Shown here piece after piece: positions 26,483-34,123 of a stretch of 64,000 nt of DNA. Within the stretch, counting starts at the first letter, position 1. Each line of letters opens with the position of its first letter. Origin of the DNA: Streptomyces coeruleorubidus (GTDB taxonomy: Bacteria > Actinomycetota > Actinomycetes > Streptomycetales > Streptomycetaceae); contig NZ_CP023694.1 in assembly GCF_008705135.1 (NCBI RefSeq), positions 7,663,001-7,727,000 on the forward strand, read 5' to 3'. The position numbers were made by a program, and so were the translations under genes. A model generated the notes under the pieces. The model did not search any database. It worked only from the letters and a program-made list of their open reading frames with translations, and was not told where the DNA came from.

Positions 26483-27252
26483 GCACCTACGTCTACGGCA
26501 TCGCGGCGAGCTCGCACCCCGGGCTCCCCGAGGGTATGGGCGGTGTCGGCGATCCGCCACGCCCGGTGCGCATCCTGCGCGAGGGCGACCTGGCGGCCGT
26601 CGTCAGCGAGGCGCCCGAAGGGCTGCGGCCCAAGCGCAAGGACCTGCTCGCCCACCAGAACGTGCTCAGCGAGGCGGGCGCGGCCGGGTGTGTGCTGCCC
26701 ATGCGGTTCGGCAGCGTCGCCCCGGACGACAACTCGATCACCGCGGTCCTCGCCGAGCGTGCCGAGCACTACAAGGAGCGCCTGCGGGCCCTGGACGGCC
26801 GGGTCGAGTACAACGTCAAGGCCAACCACGTCGAAGAGGCCGTACTGCACCAGGTGATGGCCGAGAACCCGGACATCCGCGGTCTCGCGGAGGCCAACCG
26901 GCAGGCCGGCGGCGGCAGTTACGACGACAAGATCCGGCTGGGCGAGATGGTCGCGGCCGCGGTCAAGGCCCGGGAGAGTGAGGACGCCCCCGCGCTCCAG
27001 CGCCTCCTGGAACCGTCCGCCGATGCCGTCAGCGTGGGCCCCGAGTCCACCGGCTGGCTGGCCAACGTGTCGTTCCTGGTGGACCGGGAGTCCGCCGAGA
27101 ACTTCCTGGCGGCCGTGGAAGAGGCCCGCAAGGAACTGCCGCACCTGGAGGTGCGGATCAACGGGCCGCTGCCGCCGTACAGCTTCGTCGAACCCGGTCC
27201 GACCGAGCCGGCGGGCACCGTGGCGAGCGGCACGGACACCGGAGTGGGGTGA
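26479..27252 (+). CDS. gvpF: Gas vesicle protein GvpF (GvpL/GvpF family)
   Basis: A 257-residue GvpL/F family protein. It opens STYVYGIAASSHPGLPEGMG and contains VLPMRFGSVAPD and the region GRVEYNVKANHVEEAVL, conserved in the family. GvpF binds the structural protein and lines the inner face or chaperones assembly in other organisms. The GTG start overlaps the gvpA stop. A second family member, gvpL, lies at 29608. Confidence 0.9.
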   Translation: MSTYVYGIAASSHPGLPEGMGGVGDPPRPVRILREGDLAAVVSEAPEGLRPKRKDLLAHQNVLSEAGAAGCVLPMRFGSVAPDDNSITAVLAERAEHYKERLRALDGRVEYNVKANHVEEAVLHQVMAENPDIRGLAEANRQAGGGSYDDKIRLGEMVAAAVKARESEDAPALQRLLEPSADAVSVGPESTGWLANVSFLVDRESAENFLAAVEEARKELPHLEVRINGPLPPYSFVEPGPTEPAGTVASGTDTGVG

Positions 27253-27256
27253 CGAC

Positions 27257-27520
27257 GTGGGCCTGATCTCAGAGGTGCTGCTGCTGCCGTTCGCACCGGT
27301 GCGCGGCAGCGCCTGGGCCATCAGACAGGTGCTCCAGGAGGCCGAGCGGATCTACTACGACCCCGCCACCATCCGGGCCGAACTGGCCCGGCTGGAGGAG
27401 CAGTTGGAGGCCGGTGAGATCACGGAGGAGGAGTTCGACAGCCTCGAGGACGAACTCCTCGACCGGTTGGAGATCGCTTCGCGCGGGAGCGCGGGAACGG
27501 GCAACGGGACAACACAATGA
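27257..27520 (+). CDS. gvpG: Gas vesicle protein GvpG
   Basis: An 87-residue, mainly helical, acidic protein: GLISEVLLLPFAPVRGSAWA, then a coiled-coil-like LARLEEQLEAGEITEEEFDS. This is the GvpG family, small accessory proteins for gas vesicle formation. The GTG at 27257 begins 4 bases after the gvpF stop; longer frames extend into gvpF and are disregarded. It overlaps gvpY by ATGA. Confidence 0.85.
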   Translation: MGLISEVLLLPFAPVRGSAWAIRQVLQEAERIYYDPATIRAELARLEEQLEAGEITEEEFDSLEDELLDRLEIASRGSAGTGNGTTQ

Positions 27521-28134
27521 ACCGAGTGGGACTGGGTCTCGCCGTGGGGGCCGGATACCTCCTGGGACGGACCAAGAAACTGAAGATGGCGGTGGCCGTC
27601 GGCGGCCTGGTGGCCGGGAAGAAGATGAACCTGAGCCCGCGCATGGTCGCGGACGTGGTTCAGCAGCAGCTGCGGAACAACCCGCAGTTCAAGGAGATCG
27701 GGGACCAGCTGCGGCAGGACCTGCGCGGTGTCGGCAAGGCCGCCTCCGGCGCCATGGTCGAGCGGCAGATCGACGCCATCGCCGACCGGCTGCACGGCCG
27801 TACGGCACAGGTGCGCGACCAGCTGTCGGGCGTGGTTCCCGGAGGGCCTGAGGGCGACGCCGAGGACGCCGAGGACGAGGAGCCCGAGGACACCGAGGAC
27901 GAGGAGCCCGAGGGCTCCGGGCCGGAGAAGGACGAGGAACCGGAGCCGGCCCCGAAGGAGGCGGCGAAGAAGGCCCCGGCCAAGAAGGCGCCCGGGAAGA
28001 CGGCGCGCAAGGCCCCGGCGAAGAAGGCCCCCGCCAAGAAGACCGCGGGCAAGAAGGCGGCGGCGAAGAAGACCACGGCCGGGAACAGAGGCGGCAGCGC
28101 CCGGGCCCGGCTGCCGAAGGGAGGCGGCGAGTGA
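27517..28134 (+). CDS. gvpY: Gas vesicle cluster protein GvpY, with lysine-rich tail
   Basis: A 205-residue protein at the gvpY position of Streptomyces clusters. Residues 1-115 contain a short hydrophobic N-terminus (LGLAVGAGYLLGR) and helices with a hydrophobic loop. Residues 116-150 are acidic (repeats of EDEEPE). From about 150 to the end the protein is a KKAPAKKAP-type tail like histone H1. The function is unknown. The basic tail contrasts with the strongly acidic tail of the next gene product, so the two could interact. Confidence 0.8.
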   Translation: MNRVGLGLAVGAGYLLGRTKKLKMAVAVGGLVAGKKMNLSPRMVADVVQQQLRNNPQFKEIGDQLRQDLRGVGKAASGAMVERQIDAIADRLHGRTAQVRDQLSGVVPGGPEGDAEDAEDEEPEDTEDEEPEGSGPEKDEEPEPAPKEAAKKAPAKKAPGKTARKAPAKKAPAKKTAGKKAAAKKTTAGNRGGSARARLPKGGGE

Positions 28135-29276
28135 TGACCGACACCCTCGGATCAGCGACCTCCGCCGCGAACGGAGCGAAGAAGAACCCGCTCACCGACG
28201 TGGCCCACAGCGAGGCCGCCGACCGGCTGAAGGCCGAGCTGCAGGAGTACGTCGCCGCTCAGGCCACACGCATGCTGACCGGTGTGGGCCGCAAGCTCGG
28301 CGAGACCACCGGCAAGCTGAACGACATCGCCGAGGGCAACAGCCCCGGCTTCGCCAAGCTCGCCCTCGACGGCGGTCGCAAGCTCGCCGAGGGCAAGGGC
28401 CCGGTGCGCGCCGCACTGGAGACGGGCGGGTCACGCATCAAGGACAAGGTCACAGGAGCCGTCAAGAACCTCGGTGGCGGCAAGGGCAAGGGCAAGGGCC
28501 GTTCCGGCAACAAGCCGACCGTCATCATCGAGCACATCGACGTCGGCGTGCCGCTGCGTACGGCGTACGACCAGTGGACCCAGTACCAGGACTTCAGCAC
28601 CTTCGCGAAAGGTGTCAAGGCCGCGAGCAAGGCCGACGACACCACCTCGGACTGGCAGTTGAAGGTCTTCTGGTCCAACCGGAGCTGGAAGGCGCAGACG
28701 ACGGAGCAGGTGCCCGACGACCGCATCGCCTGGACGTCGGAAGGTGCCAAGGGCACGACGAAGGGCGTGGTCTCCTTCCATCGCCTCGCCGACAACCTCA
28801 CCCGGGTCCTGCTCGTCATCGAGTACTACCCCACGGGCCTGTTCGAGAAGACCGGCAACATCTGGCGCGCCCAGGGCCGCCGCGCCCGGCTCGACCTGAA
28901 GAACTACGTCCGCTTCATCACGATCAAGGGCGAGGCGGAGGACGGCTGGCGCGGCGAGATCCGCGACGGCGAGGTCGTCCGCAGCCACGAGGACGCGCTC
29001 GCCGAGGAGGAGTCCGAGGAGGAGTCCGAGGAGGAGCGCCCCGAGGGCGAGGAACCCGAGGGCGAGGAACCCGAGGACGAGGAACCCGAGGGCGAGTACG
29101 CCGAGGACGAGGAAGAGGAAGACGAGGAGGAACCCGAGGGCGAGTACGAGGACGAAGCCGAGTCGGAGTACGACGAGGAAGAGCCCGAGGAAGAAGCCGA
29201 AGAAGAGCCTGAAGGCGAGTACGAGGAGGCGGAGGCCGACGAGGCCGAGTACGCCGAAGGCGGGAGCCGTCGATGA
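28134..29276 (+). CDS. gvpZ: Gas vesicle cluster protein GvpZ, SRPBCC domain with acidic tail
   Basis: A 380-residue protein. After a helical, glycine/lysine-containing N-terminus (residues 1-120), residues about 125-285 form an SRPBCC/polyketide-cyclase-like domain (TVIIEHIDVGVPLRTAYDQW, QYQDFSTFAKGVK). The last 90 residues are almost only Glu, Asp, Pro and Gly. I chose the ATG at 28134, where it overlaps the gvpY stop (TGATG), over the GTG one codon earlier. The role is unknown; a chaperone of wall proteins or a partner of the basic GvpY tail are possibilities. Confidence 0.82.
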   Translation: MTDTLGSATSAANGAKKNPLTDVAHSEAADRLKAELQEYVAAQATRMLTGVGRKLGETTGKLNDIAEGNSPGFAKLALDGGRKLAEGKGPVRAALETGGSRIKDKVTGAVKNLGGGKGKGKGRSGNKPTVIIEHIDVGVPLRTAYDQWTQYQDFSTFAKGVKAASKADDTTSDWQLKVFWSNRSWKAQTTEQVPDDRIAWTSEGAKGTTKGVVSFHRLADNLTRVLLVIEYYPTGLFEKTGNIWRAQGRRARLDLKNYVRFITIKGEAEDGWRGEIRDGEVVRSHEDALAEEESEEESEEERPEGEEPEGEEPEDEEPEGEYAEDEEEEDEEEPEGEYEDEAESEYDEEEPEEEAEEEPEGEYEEAEADEAEYAEGGSRR

Positions 29277-29611
29277 CAACGCCCAGCAGGATGCCCGAAC
29301 CCTACGGCCATGGAAGCGGCGCCAACCTCGCCGACATCCTGGAACGGGTGCTCGACAAGGGCATCGTCATCGCTGGCGATATCCGCATCAACCTGCTCGA
29401 CATCGAACTCCTCACCATCAAGCTGCGTTTGATCGTCGCCTCGGTGGACAAGGCGAAGGAGATGGGCATCGACTGGTGGGAGACCGACCCGGCACTGAGC
29501 TCGCGGGCCCGCCGTGATGAACTGACCCGTGAGAACGCCGAGTTGCGCGAGAGGCTGGCCCGGCTGGAGGAACTGGAGCCCGGCCGTGCGCAGAAGAAGG
29601 AGGCACCGTGA
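29273..29611 (+). CDS. gvpJ: Gas vesicle protein GvpJ (GvpA family)
   Basis: A 112-residue GvpA-family minor structural protein: NLADILERVLDKGIVIAGDI, RINLLDIELLTIKLRLIVAS, VDKAKEMGIDWW is the classical GvpA/J core. It is followed by a coiled-coil-like C-terminal segment (ENAELRERLARLEELE). It overlaps both neighbours by 4 bases. It is thought to shape the vesicle tips in other systems. Confidence 0.88.
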   Translation: MTTPSRMPEPYGHGSGANLADILERVLDKGIVIAGDIRINLLDIELLTIKLRLIVASVDKAKEMGIDWWETDPALSSRARRDELTRENAELRERLARLEELEPGRAQKKEAP

Positions 29612-30363
29612 CCGGACTGCGGTACGTCTACGCCGTCTGCCGCCCCTTCGGCACGCCGCTCCAGTCCCAGCTGTCGGGGGTGGCGGGTGATCCGCCCAGA
29701 GCGCTGAACCACCACGGCCTCGTCGCCGTGGTCAGCCACGTGCCGGAGCGGGACTTCGCCGAGGAACCGCTCCGCGCCCATCTGGAGGACCTCGACTGGC
29801 TCACCGAGACCGCCCGCGCCCACCAGGGGGTCATCGACGCGCTCACCACCGTCACGACCCCGCTGCCGCTGCGGCTCGGCACCGTCTTCAGGGACGACAG
29901 CGGCGTACGGATGATGATCGAGGCCCGCGAGGAGGACTTCCGGCGCACCCTCGAACGGCTGGAGGGCCGGGTCGAGTGGGGCGTGAAGGTGTACGCCGAG
30001 TCCGAACCGCAGGAGAGCGCCCGGCCCGCGCAGAAAGCCGCGTCGGGCCGCGACTACCTGCGGCAGCGGCGTATGCAGACCAGGTCGCACGAGGAAATGT
30101 GGCAGAAGGCGGAAAGCTTCTCGAACCGGCTGCACGAGGAGCTTTCCGCCTTCGCGGAGGATTCCCGGCTGCATCCCCCGCAGAACCCGGCGCTTTCCAA
30201 AGCGACCGGGCGGAACGTGCTGAACGCCGCGTATCTCGTACCGCGCGCGCATTCCGAGGAATTCGTGGAATTGGTGGACCGTACGAAGGGCGAGGTGCCC
30301 GGAATGCGTGTCGAACTCACCGGCCCCTGGGCGGCCTATTCATTCGCCGGGGAGGCCACATGA
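29608..30363 (+). CDS. gvpL: Gas vesicle protein GvpL (GvpL/GvpF family)
   Basis: A 251-residue second GvpL/F protein, paralogous to gvpF: opens TGLRYVYAVCRPFGTPL, with PLPLRLGTVFRDD and GRVEWGVKVYAES aligned with the GvpF counterparts. Part of its 3' half (30100-30350) has noticeably lower GC at third positions (GAATTCGTGGAATTG-like stretches) than the rest of the cluster. It overlaps gvpJ (GTGA). Confidence 0.88.
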   Translation: MTGLRYVYAVCRPFGTPLQSQLSGVAGDPPRALNHHGLVAVVSHVPERDFAEEPLRAHLEDLDWLTETARAHQGVIDALTTVTTPLPLRLGTVFRDDSGVRMMIEAREEDFRRTLERLEGRVEWGVKVYAESEPQESARPAQKAASGRDYLRQRRMQTRSHEEMWQKAESFSNRLHEELSAFAEDSRLHPPQNPALSKATGRNVLNAAYLVPRAHSEEFVELVDRTKGEVPGMRVELTGPWAAYSFAGEAT

Positions 30364-30379
30364 CCGACGGGAAGAAGCC

Positions 30380-30568
30380 GTGACCGTAGTGGAACGCCGT
30401 GAGGTCGCCCTCGTGGACCTGCTCGACCGGCTGCTCGCCGGCGGCGTCGTGATCACGGGGGACATCACCCTGCGCATCGCCGACGTCGACCTCGTCCGTA
30501 TCGACCTCAACGCGCTCATCAGCTCGGTGAACGCCCAGGTGCCCTCCCCGTTCGAGGAGTTGCTGTGA
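30380..30568 (+). CDS. gvpS: Gas vesicle protein GvpS (short GvpA family)
   Basis: A 62-residue minimal GvpA-fold protein: REVALVDLLDRLLAGGVVIT, GDITLRIADVDLVRIDLNAL, ISSVNAQVPSP. The GTG at 30380 is used because the domain starts right there; longer frames reach back into gvpL. An eight-codon frame (ATG at 30360, stop at 30383) overlaps both the gvpL stop and this start and could couple their translation. It overlaps gvpK by GTGA. Confidence 0.83.
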   Translation: MTVVERREVALVDLLDRLLAGGVVITGDITLRIADVDLVRIDLNALISSVNAQVPSPFEELL

Positions 30569-30885
30569 CGTCGTCCGACCAGCCCGAGCAGGATCCGCGG
30601 CCGCGCCGCAACCGGCTGGATCTGGAACCCGACACCGTCGAGCGTGACCTGGTCAAACTCGTGCTCACGGTGGTGGAACTGCTGCGCCAGCTCATGGAGC
30701 GCCAGGCGCTGCGCCGGTTCGACGTGGGGGACCTCAGCGAGGACCAGGAGGAGCGGATCGGGCTCACCCTCATGCTGCTGGAGGAGCGGATGGCGGAACT
30801 GCGCGACCGCTACGGACTGCGGCCCGAGGACCTCAATCTGGACCTCGGGCCGCTCGGACCGCTGCTTCCCCGGGACGGGGGCTAA
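30565..30885 (+). CDS. gvpK: Gas vesicle protein GvpK
   Basis: A 106-residue GvpK family protein: NRLDLEPDTVERDLVKLVLT, VVELLRQLMERQALRRFDVG, LSEDQEERIGLTLMLLEERM are the conserved helices. It is the last gene of the gvp unit. A GTG start is used. It is convergent with the small membrane protein gene ending at 30887, leaving only one base between the stops. Confidence 0.9.
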   Translation: MTSSDQPEQDPRPRRNRLDLEPDTVERDLVKLVLTVVELLRQLMERQALRRFDVGDLSEDQEERIGLTLMLLEERMAELRDRYGLRPEDLNLDLGPLGPLLPRDGG

Positions 30886-30886
30886 T

Positions 30887-31057
30887 TCACCACCTGTACC
30901 ACCGGCCCCTGCCTCCGGTCGCCGACGTACCACGGACGAAGAATCCCAGCAGCCACAGAACGAGAACCGCCAACGCGATCCACCAGAGTACCTTTACTGC
31001 GAATCCGGCACCGAAAAGGATCAAAGCCAGAAGCAGTACCAGCAGGATGGGAACCAT
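30887..31057 (-). CDS. Small hydrophobic membrane protein (56 residues)
   Basis: A 56-codon gene. It starts at the ATG at 31057, preceded by GCAGGAGG seven bases upstream, and encodes MVPILLVLLLALILFGAGFA, then VKVLWWIALAVLVLWLLGFF and a basic tail ending GRGRWYRW. It has two closely spaced TM helices. Very similar small hydrophobic proteins are widespread in Streptomyces; their role is unknown. Its stop nearly touches gvpK. Confidence 0.85.
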   Translation of the reverse strand: MVPILLVLLLALILFGAGFAVKVLWWIALAVLVLWLLGFFVRGTSATGGRGRWYRW

Positions 31058-31099
31058 AATTCGAACCTCCTGCTTTCAGGGTGTCCCCGAATCCGTATT

Positions 31100-31921
31100 T
31101 CAGGCGTCCTTTCGGCAGAGAATTTCTCCGTGCAGCACGCTGAACCAGCCGTCCTCACGCTCCCCCCACTGCCGCCAGGCGTCGGCCACGGCCCGCAGCT
31201 GCGCCTCGCTCGCGTGCCCGCCCAGCCGGGCCCGGTCCGCGTACGCCGACGCCAGTGTCCGGTCGGCCCACAGCCCGCTCCACCAGGCCCGCTCCTCCCG
31301 TGTGGCGAAGGTCCAGGTGCCTGAGGTCGCCGTGACGTCGGTGAACCCGGCTCGCAGCGCCCACGCCTTCAGCCGGCGCCCGGCGTCCGGCTCACCGCCG
31401 TTGGCCCGGGCGACCCGGCGATAGAGGTCCAGCCAGTCGTCGAGCCCCTCGGATGCCGGGAACCAGGTCATGGCCTCGTAGTCGGCGTCCCGCACGGCGA
31501 CGAGGCCCCCGGGCTTCACGACCCGCCTCATCTCGCTCAGCGCCCGCACCGGGTCGCCCACGTGCTGAAGCACCTGGTGGGCGTGCACGACGCAGAACGT
31601 GTCGTCCGGGTAGTCCAGGGCGTGCACGTCGGCGACCGCGAAGCCGACGTTGGCAAGTTCCCGTTCGGCAGCCGTGTCACGCGCCCGCTCCAGGATCTCC
31701 GGCTCACGGTCGACGCCGGTGACATGTCCGTCGGGCACGAGCGCGGCCAGGTCGGCGGTGATGGTGCCCGGTCCGCACCCGACGTCCAGGATCTTCATGT
31801 GGGGGCGGAGCGACGGCACCAGATACGCGGCCGAGTTGGCGGCGGTGCGCCAGGTGTGCGAACGCAGCACCGATTCGTGGTGCCCGTGCGTGTAGACAGC
31901 GGTCTCCCGTGGTTCCGGCAT
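31100..31921 (-). CDS. Class I SAM-dependent methyltransferase
   Basis: A 273-residue methyltransferase of the UbiE/methyltransferase-11 type. Motif I is ILDVGCGPGTITADLA at about residues 44-59, the acidic end of strand 2 is VTGVDREPEIL, and motif post-II is DTFCVVHAHQVLQHVGDP. The second half is less conserved and ends with a Trp-rich segment. The substrate is unknown. It starts with an ATG at 31921 in an 80-100-base upstream region free of genes. Confidence 0.88.
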   Translation of the reverse strand: MPEPRETAVYTHGHHESVLRSHTWRTAANSAAYLVPSLRPHMKILDVGCGPGTITADLAALVPDGHVTGVDREPEILERARDTAAERELANVGFAVADVHALDYPDDTFCVVHAHQVLQHVGDPVRALSEMRRVVKPGGLVAVRDADYEAMTWFPASEGLDDWLDLYRRVARANGGEPDAGRRLKAWALRAGFTDVTATSGTWTFATREERAWWSGLWADRTLASAYADRARLGGHASEAQLRAVADAWRQWGEREDGWFSVLHGEILCRKDA

Positions 31922-32020
31922 GGCGGATTCCCCCTCTTCCGTTCGGGTCGGCAGGGGATCACCGTACGCAGTCCGGCCGAATGGTGAGATCCTATTCCCG
32001 CTATATGGACTGACGGTTCG

Positions 32021-33406
32021 TCAGTCGGAACGGATCGTCCGGTAGACGGTCAGCGCCTCGGGCAGCTTCTCCAGGGTCACGAGGCCCTCCACCTCGATGA
32101 CTTCACCGTCGTAGGCGAGGAGCGTGCCGGGCGCCACGTGGTCCAGCCGCAGCCGCCCCACCTGGACGGCGGCGTGGGCGGGGGAGCGGGTCAGCGGCCC
32201 CGCGAGGGCGGCGGCGAGCAGCCGGACCGCCGGCCGGCGTCCACCGTGCACGACCCGCACGTCGAGTTGCCCGTCCGCGAGGTCCTTCCGGCGTCCGGAC
32301 GCCAGCCCCATGCGGTGGTAGGTGCCGTTCCCGGCGAACAGCAGCCAGAGGGGCCGAGTACGGCCCTGGAACTCGGCCTCCAGCGGGTGCCGGTCGGCCC
32401 GCAGTACGCGCAGGGCCGCGAGCACGCCGGCGGGCCAGCCGCCGATCCGGTGCGACCAGCGCTCCCGCTCGCGCACGAGCTCCGGGTAGACGCCGACACT
32501 GCACGTGTTGAGGAAGACGCCGTGCTTCCCGCCGCAGGAGTACCGGCCCACGTCCACCCGCACGGCGTCGCCCTCACGCAATGCGCGGGCGAGATCGCGT
32601 ACGTCCTCGATGCCCAGGTCGTAGGCGAAGTGGTTCAGCGTCCCGCCCGGCAGCACCGCCAGGGGCAGGCGGAAGCGGAGCGCTACGCGGGCGGCGGCGT
32701 TCACCGTGCCGTCGCCGCCGCACACGCCGAGGACCCGGGCGCGGGCGGCCGCCTTCTCCAACTCGGCGGGCACGTCCCCCGGCTCACACTCGACGACCTC
32801 GGCCCCGGGGAGGGCGTCCCGCAGGGCGCGGGCACGCTCCGCGCTCCCCGCGGCGGTGTTCGCGACCAGCACGAGTCCCTCGCCGTCCGGCAGCGCCGGG
32901 ACCTCGGCGCGGGGGCGGGCCGGCGGGGCGACCTGGCCGCGCGTCGGCACCATGCCCCGCACGGCGAACGCGGCACCCACGCCCAGGGCGGCGCCCGTCA
33001 GGACGTCGCTCGGGAGGCGCGCGCCGCTGTGGCCGCGGGAGAGGGCGACGGAGGCGGCCGCCGGGGCGACGACCGTGCCCCAGGTGGGGGACTCCAGGGC
33101 GACACCGGTCACGAAGGCGGCGGCGGCCGCGGCCTGCCCGGAGGGGAACGAGGTGGTGGTCGGCCGCCGCTTCAGCCGCCCGATCAGCGGGACCGGGGCC
33201 GGGCGGGCGTGGCGGAGCGTGCGCTTGCCGAGGGCGTTGACGGTGAGTGAGGCGACGCCGAGTGAGGCCAGCCCTCGGGTCGCCGCGCGGCGGGCACGGG
33301 GAGTGCGGGTCGAGGCGAGGGCGGCGGCGGCCGCGAACCACAGGACGCCGTGGTTCGCGCTTCGGCTCAGTCGGGGCAGGACGGGGTACGGGACGGCGGG
33401 CGTCAT
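32021..33406 (-). CDS. Fused PAP2 phosphatase / diacylglycerol kinase-like protein
   Basis: A 461-residue bifunctional protein. Residues 1-about 170 are a membrane PAP2 lipid phosphatase with the motifs KRRPTTTSFPSGQAAAA (SGH-like, with Gln in place of His) and SRGHSGARLPSDVLTG (catalytic His and Asp). Residues about 180-461 are a diacylglycerol/sphingosine kinase-like catalytic domain with GGDGTVNAAA and AVLPGGTLNHFA. It may act on undecaprenyl or phosphatidic lipids. Start choice: ATG at 33406 or an in-frame GTG at 33436; neither has a strong ribosome site. It is divergent from the MOSC gene. Confidence 0.83.
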   Translation of the reverse strand: MTPAVPYPVLPRLSRSANHGVLWFAAAAALASTRTPRARRAATRGLASLGVASLTVNALGKRTLRHARPAPVPLIGRLKRRPTTTSFPSGQAAAAAAFVTGVALESPTWGTVVAPAAASVALSRGHSGARLPSDVLTGAALGVGAAFAVRGMVPTRGQVAPPARPRAEVPALPDGEGLVLVANTAAGSAERARALRDALPGAEVVECEPGDVPAELEKAAARARVLGVCGGDGTVNAAARVALRFRLPLAVLPGGTLNHFAYDLGIEDVRDLARALREGDAVRVDVGRYSCGGKHGVFLNTCSVGVYPELVRERERWSHRIGGWPAGVLAALRVLRADRHPLEAEFQGRTRPLWLLFAGNGTYHRMGLASGRRKDLADGQLDVRVVHGGRRPAVRLLAAALAGPLTRSPAHAAVQVGRLRLDHVAPGTLLAYDGEVIEVEGLVTLEKLPEALTVYRTIRSD

Positions 33407-33496
33407 GGGATGCGGGTACCCCAAGGGGGTGGACACACCGGCCGTCCACGGGCAGGCTCGGGTTGATCATCGTGACCGAAGAGGGGGATCCGAGGT

Positions 33497-34039
33497 ATGA
33501 GCGGGGTAGTGACGGCGGTCAGCAGCAACGGGGAGTACTCGTTCACCAAGCCGAACCGGGACAGCATCACGCTGCTCGCAGGTCTCGGGGTGGAGGGCGA
33601 CGTGCATGCCGGTGTGACGGTCAAACACCGTTCGCGCGTCGCACAGGATCCCACCCAGCCGAACCTGCGTCAGGTGCACCTCATGCACGAGGAACTCTTC
33701 GCCGAGGTCGGTGAAGAGGGGTTCGAGGTGGCGCCCGGCGAACTCGGCGAGAACATCACCACGCGGGGCATCGACCTGCTCGGTCTGCCGACCGGCACGT
33801 TGCTGCGCATCGGCGGCACGGCGGTCCTGGAGGTGACCGGTCTGCGCAATCCCTGCATCCAGATCGACAACTTCCAGGACGGGCTGCTGAAGCGGGTCGT
33901 CGGCCGCGACGAGGCGGGGAACGTCGTCCGCAGGGCCGGGATCATGAGCGTGGTGCGGGAAGGGGGCGTGGTGCGCCCCGGGGACACGATCGAGGCGGAA
34001 CTCCCCACCGGTCCGCATCGGCCCCTGGACCGGGTCTGA
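33497..34039 (+). CDS. MOSC domain-containing protein
   Basis: A 180-residue protein with a single MOSC (molybdenum cofactor sulfurase C-terminal) beta-barrel. Key segments are GVEGDVHAG, RQVHLMHEELF, GELGENITTRGIDLL, and GLRNPCIQIDNF with the conserved cysteine that handles sulfur. The family includes YiiM/YuaD-like enzymes that use molybdenum cofactor for reductive detoxification, or transfer sulfur. The start at 33497 follows GAGG. Confidence 0.88.
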   Translation: MSGVVTAVSSNGEYSFTKPNRDSITLLAGLGVEGDVHAGVTVKHRSRVAQDPTQPNLRQVHLMHEELFAEVGEEGFEVAPGELGENITTRGIDLLGLPTGTLLRIGGTAVLEVTGLRNPCIQIDNFQDGLLKRVVGRDEAGNVVRRAGIMSVVREGGVVRPGDTIEAELPTGPHRPLDRV

Positions 34040-34078
34040 GACGCTGCCCGGTGCTTCCCGTCTGCGGCGTCGTCTCAG
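34036..34078 (+). terminator. Possible hairpin after the MOSC gene
   Basis: CTGAGACG (34036-34043), which includes the MOSC stop codon, pairs perfectly with CGTCTCAG (34071-34078). The 27-base loop contains further GC pairing. It may be a weak terminator before the ABC-F gene. Confidence 0.4.
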
Positions 34079-34123
34079 AAATGCGTTTGCCCAGCGCGCC
34101 TTCGCGGCCACAGAATCGCGCCC

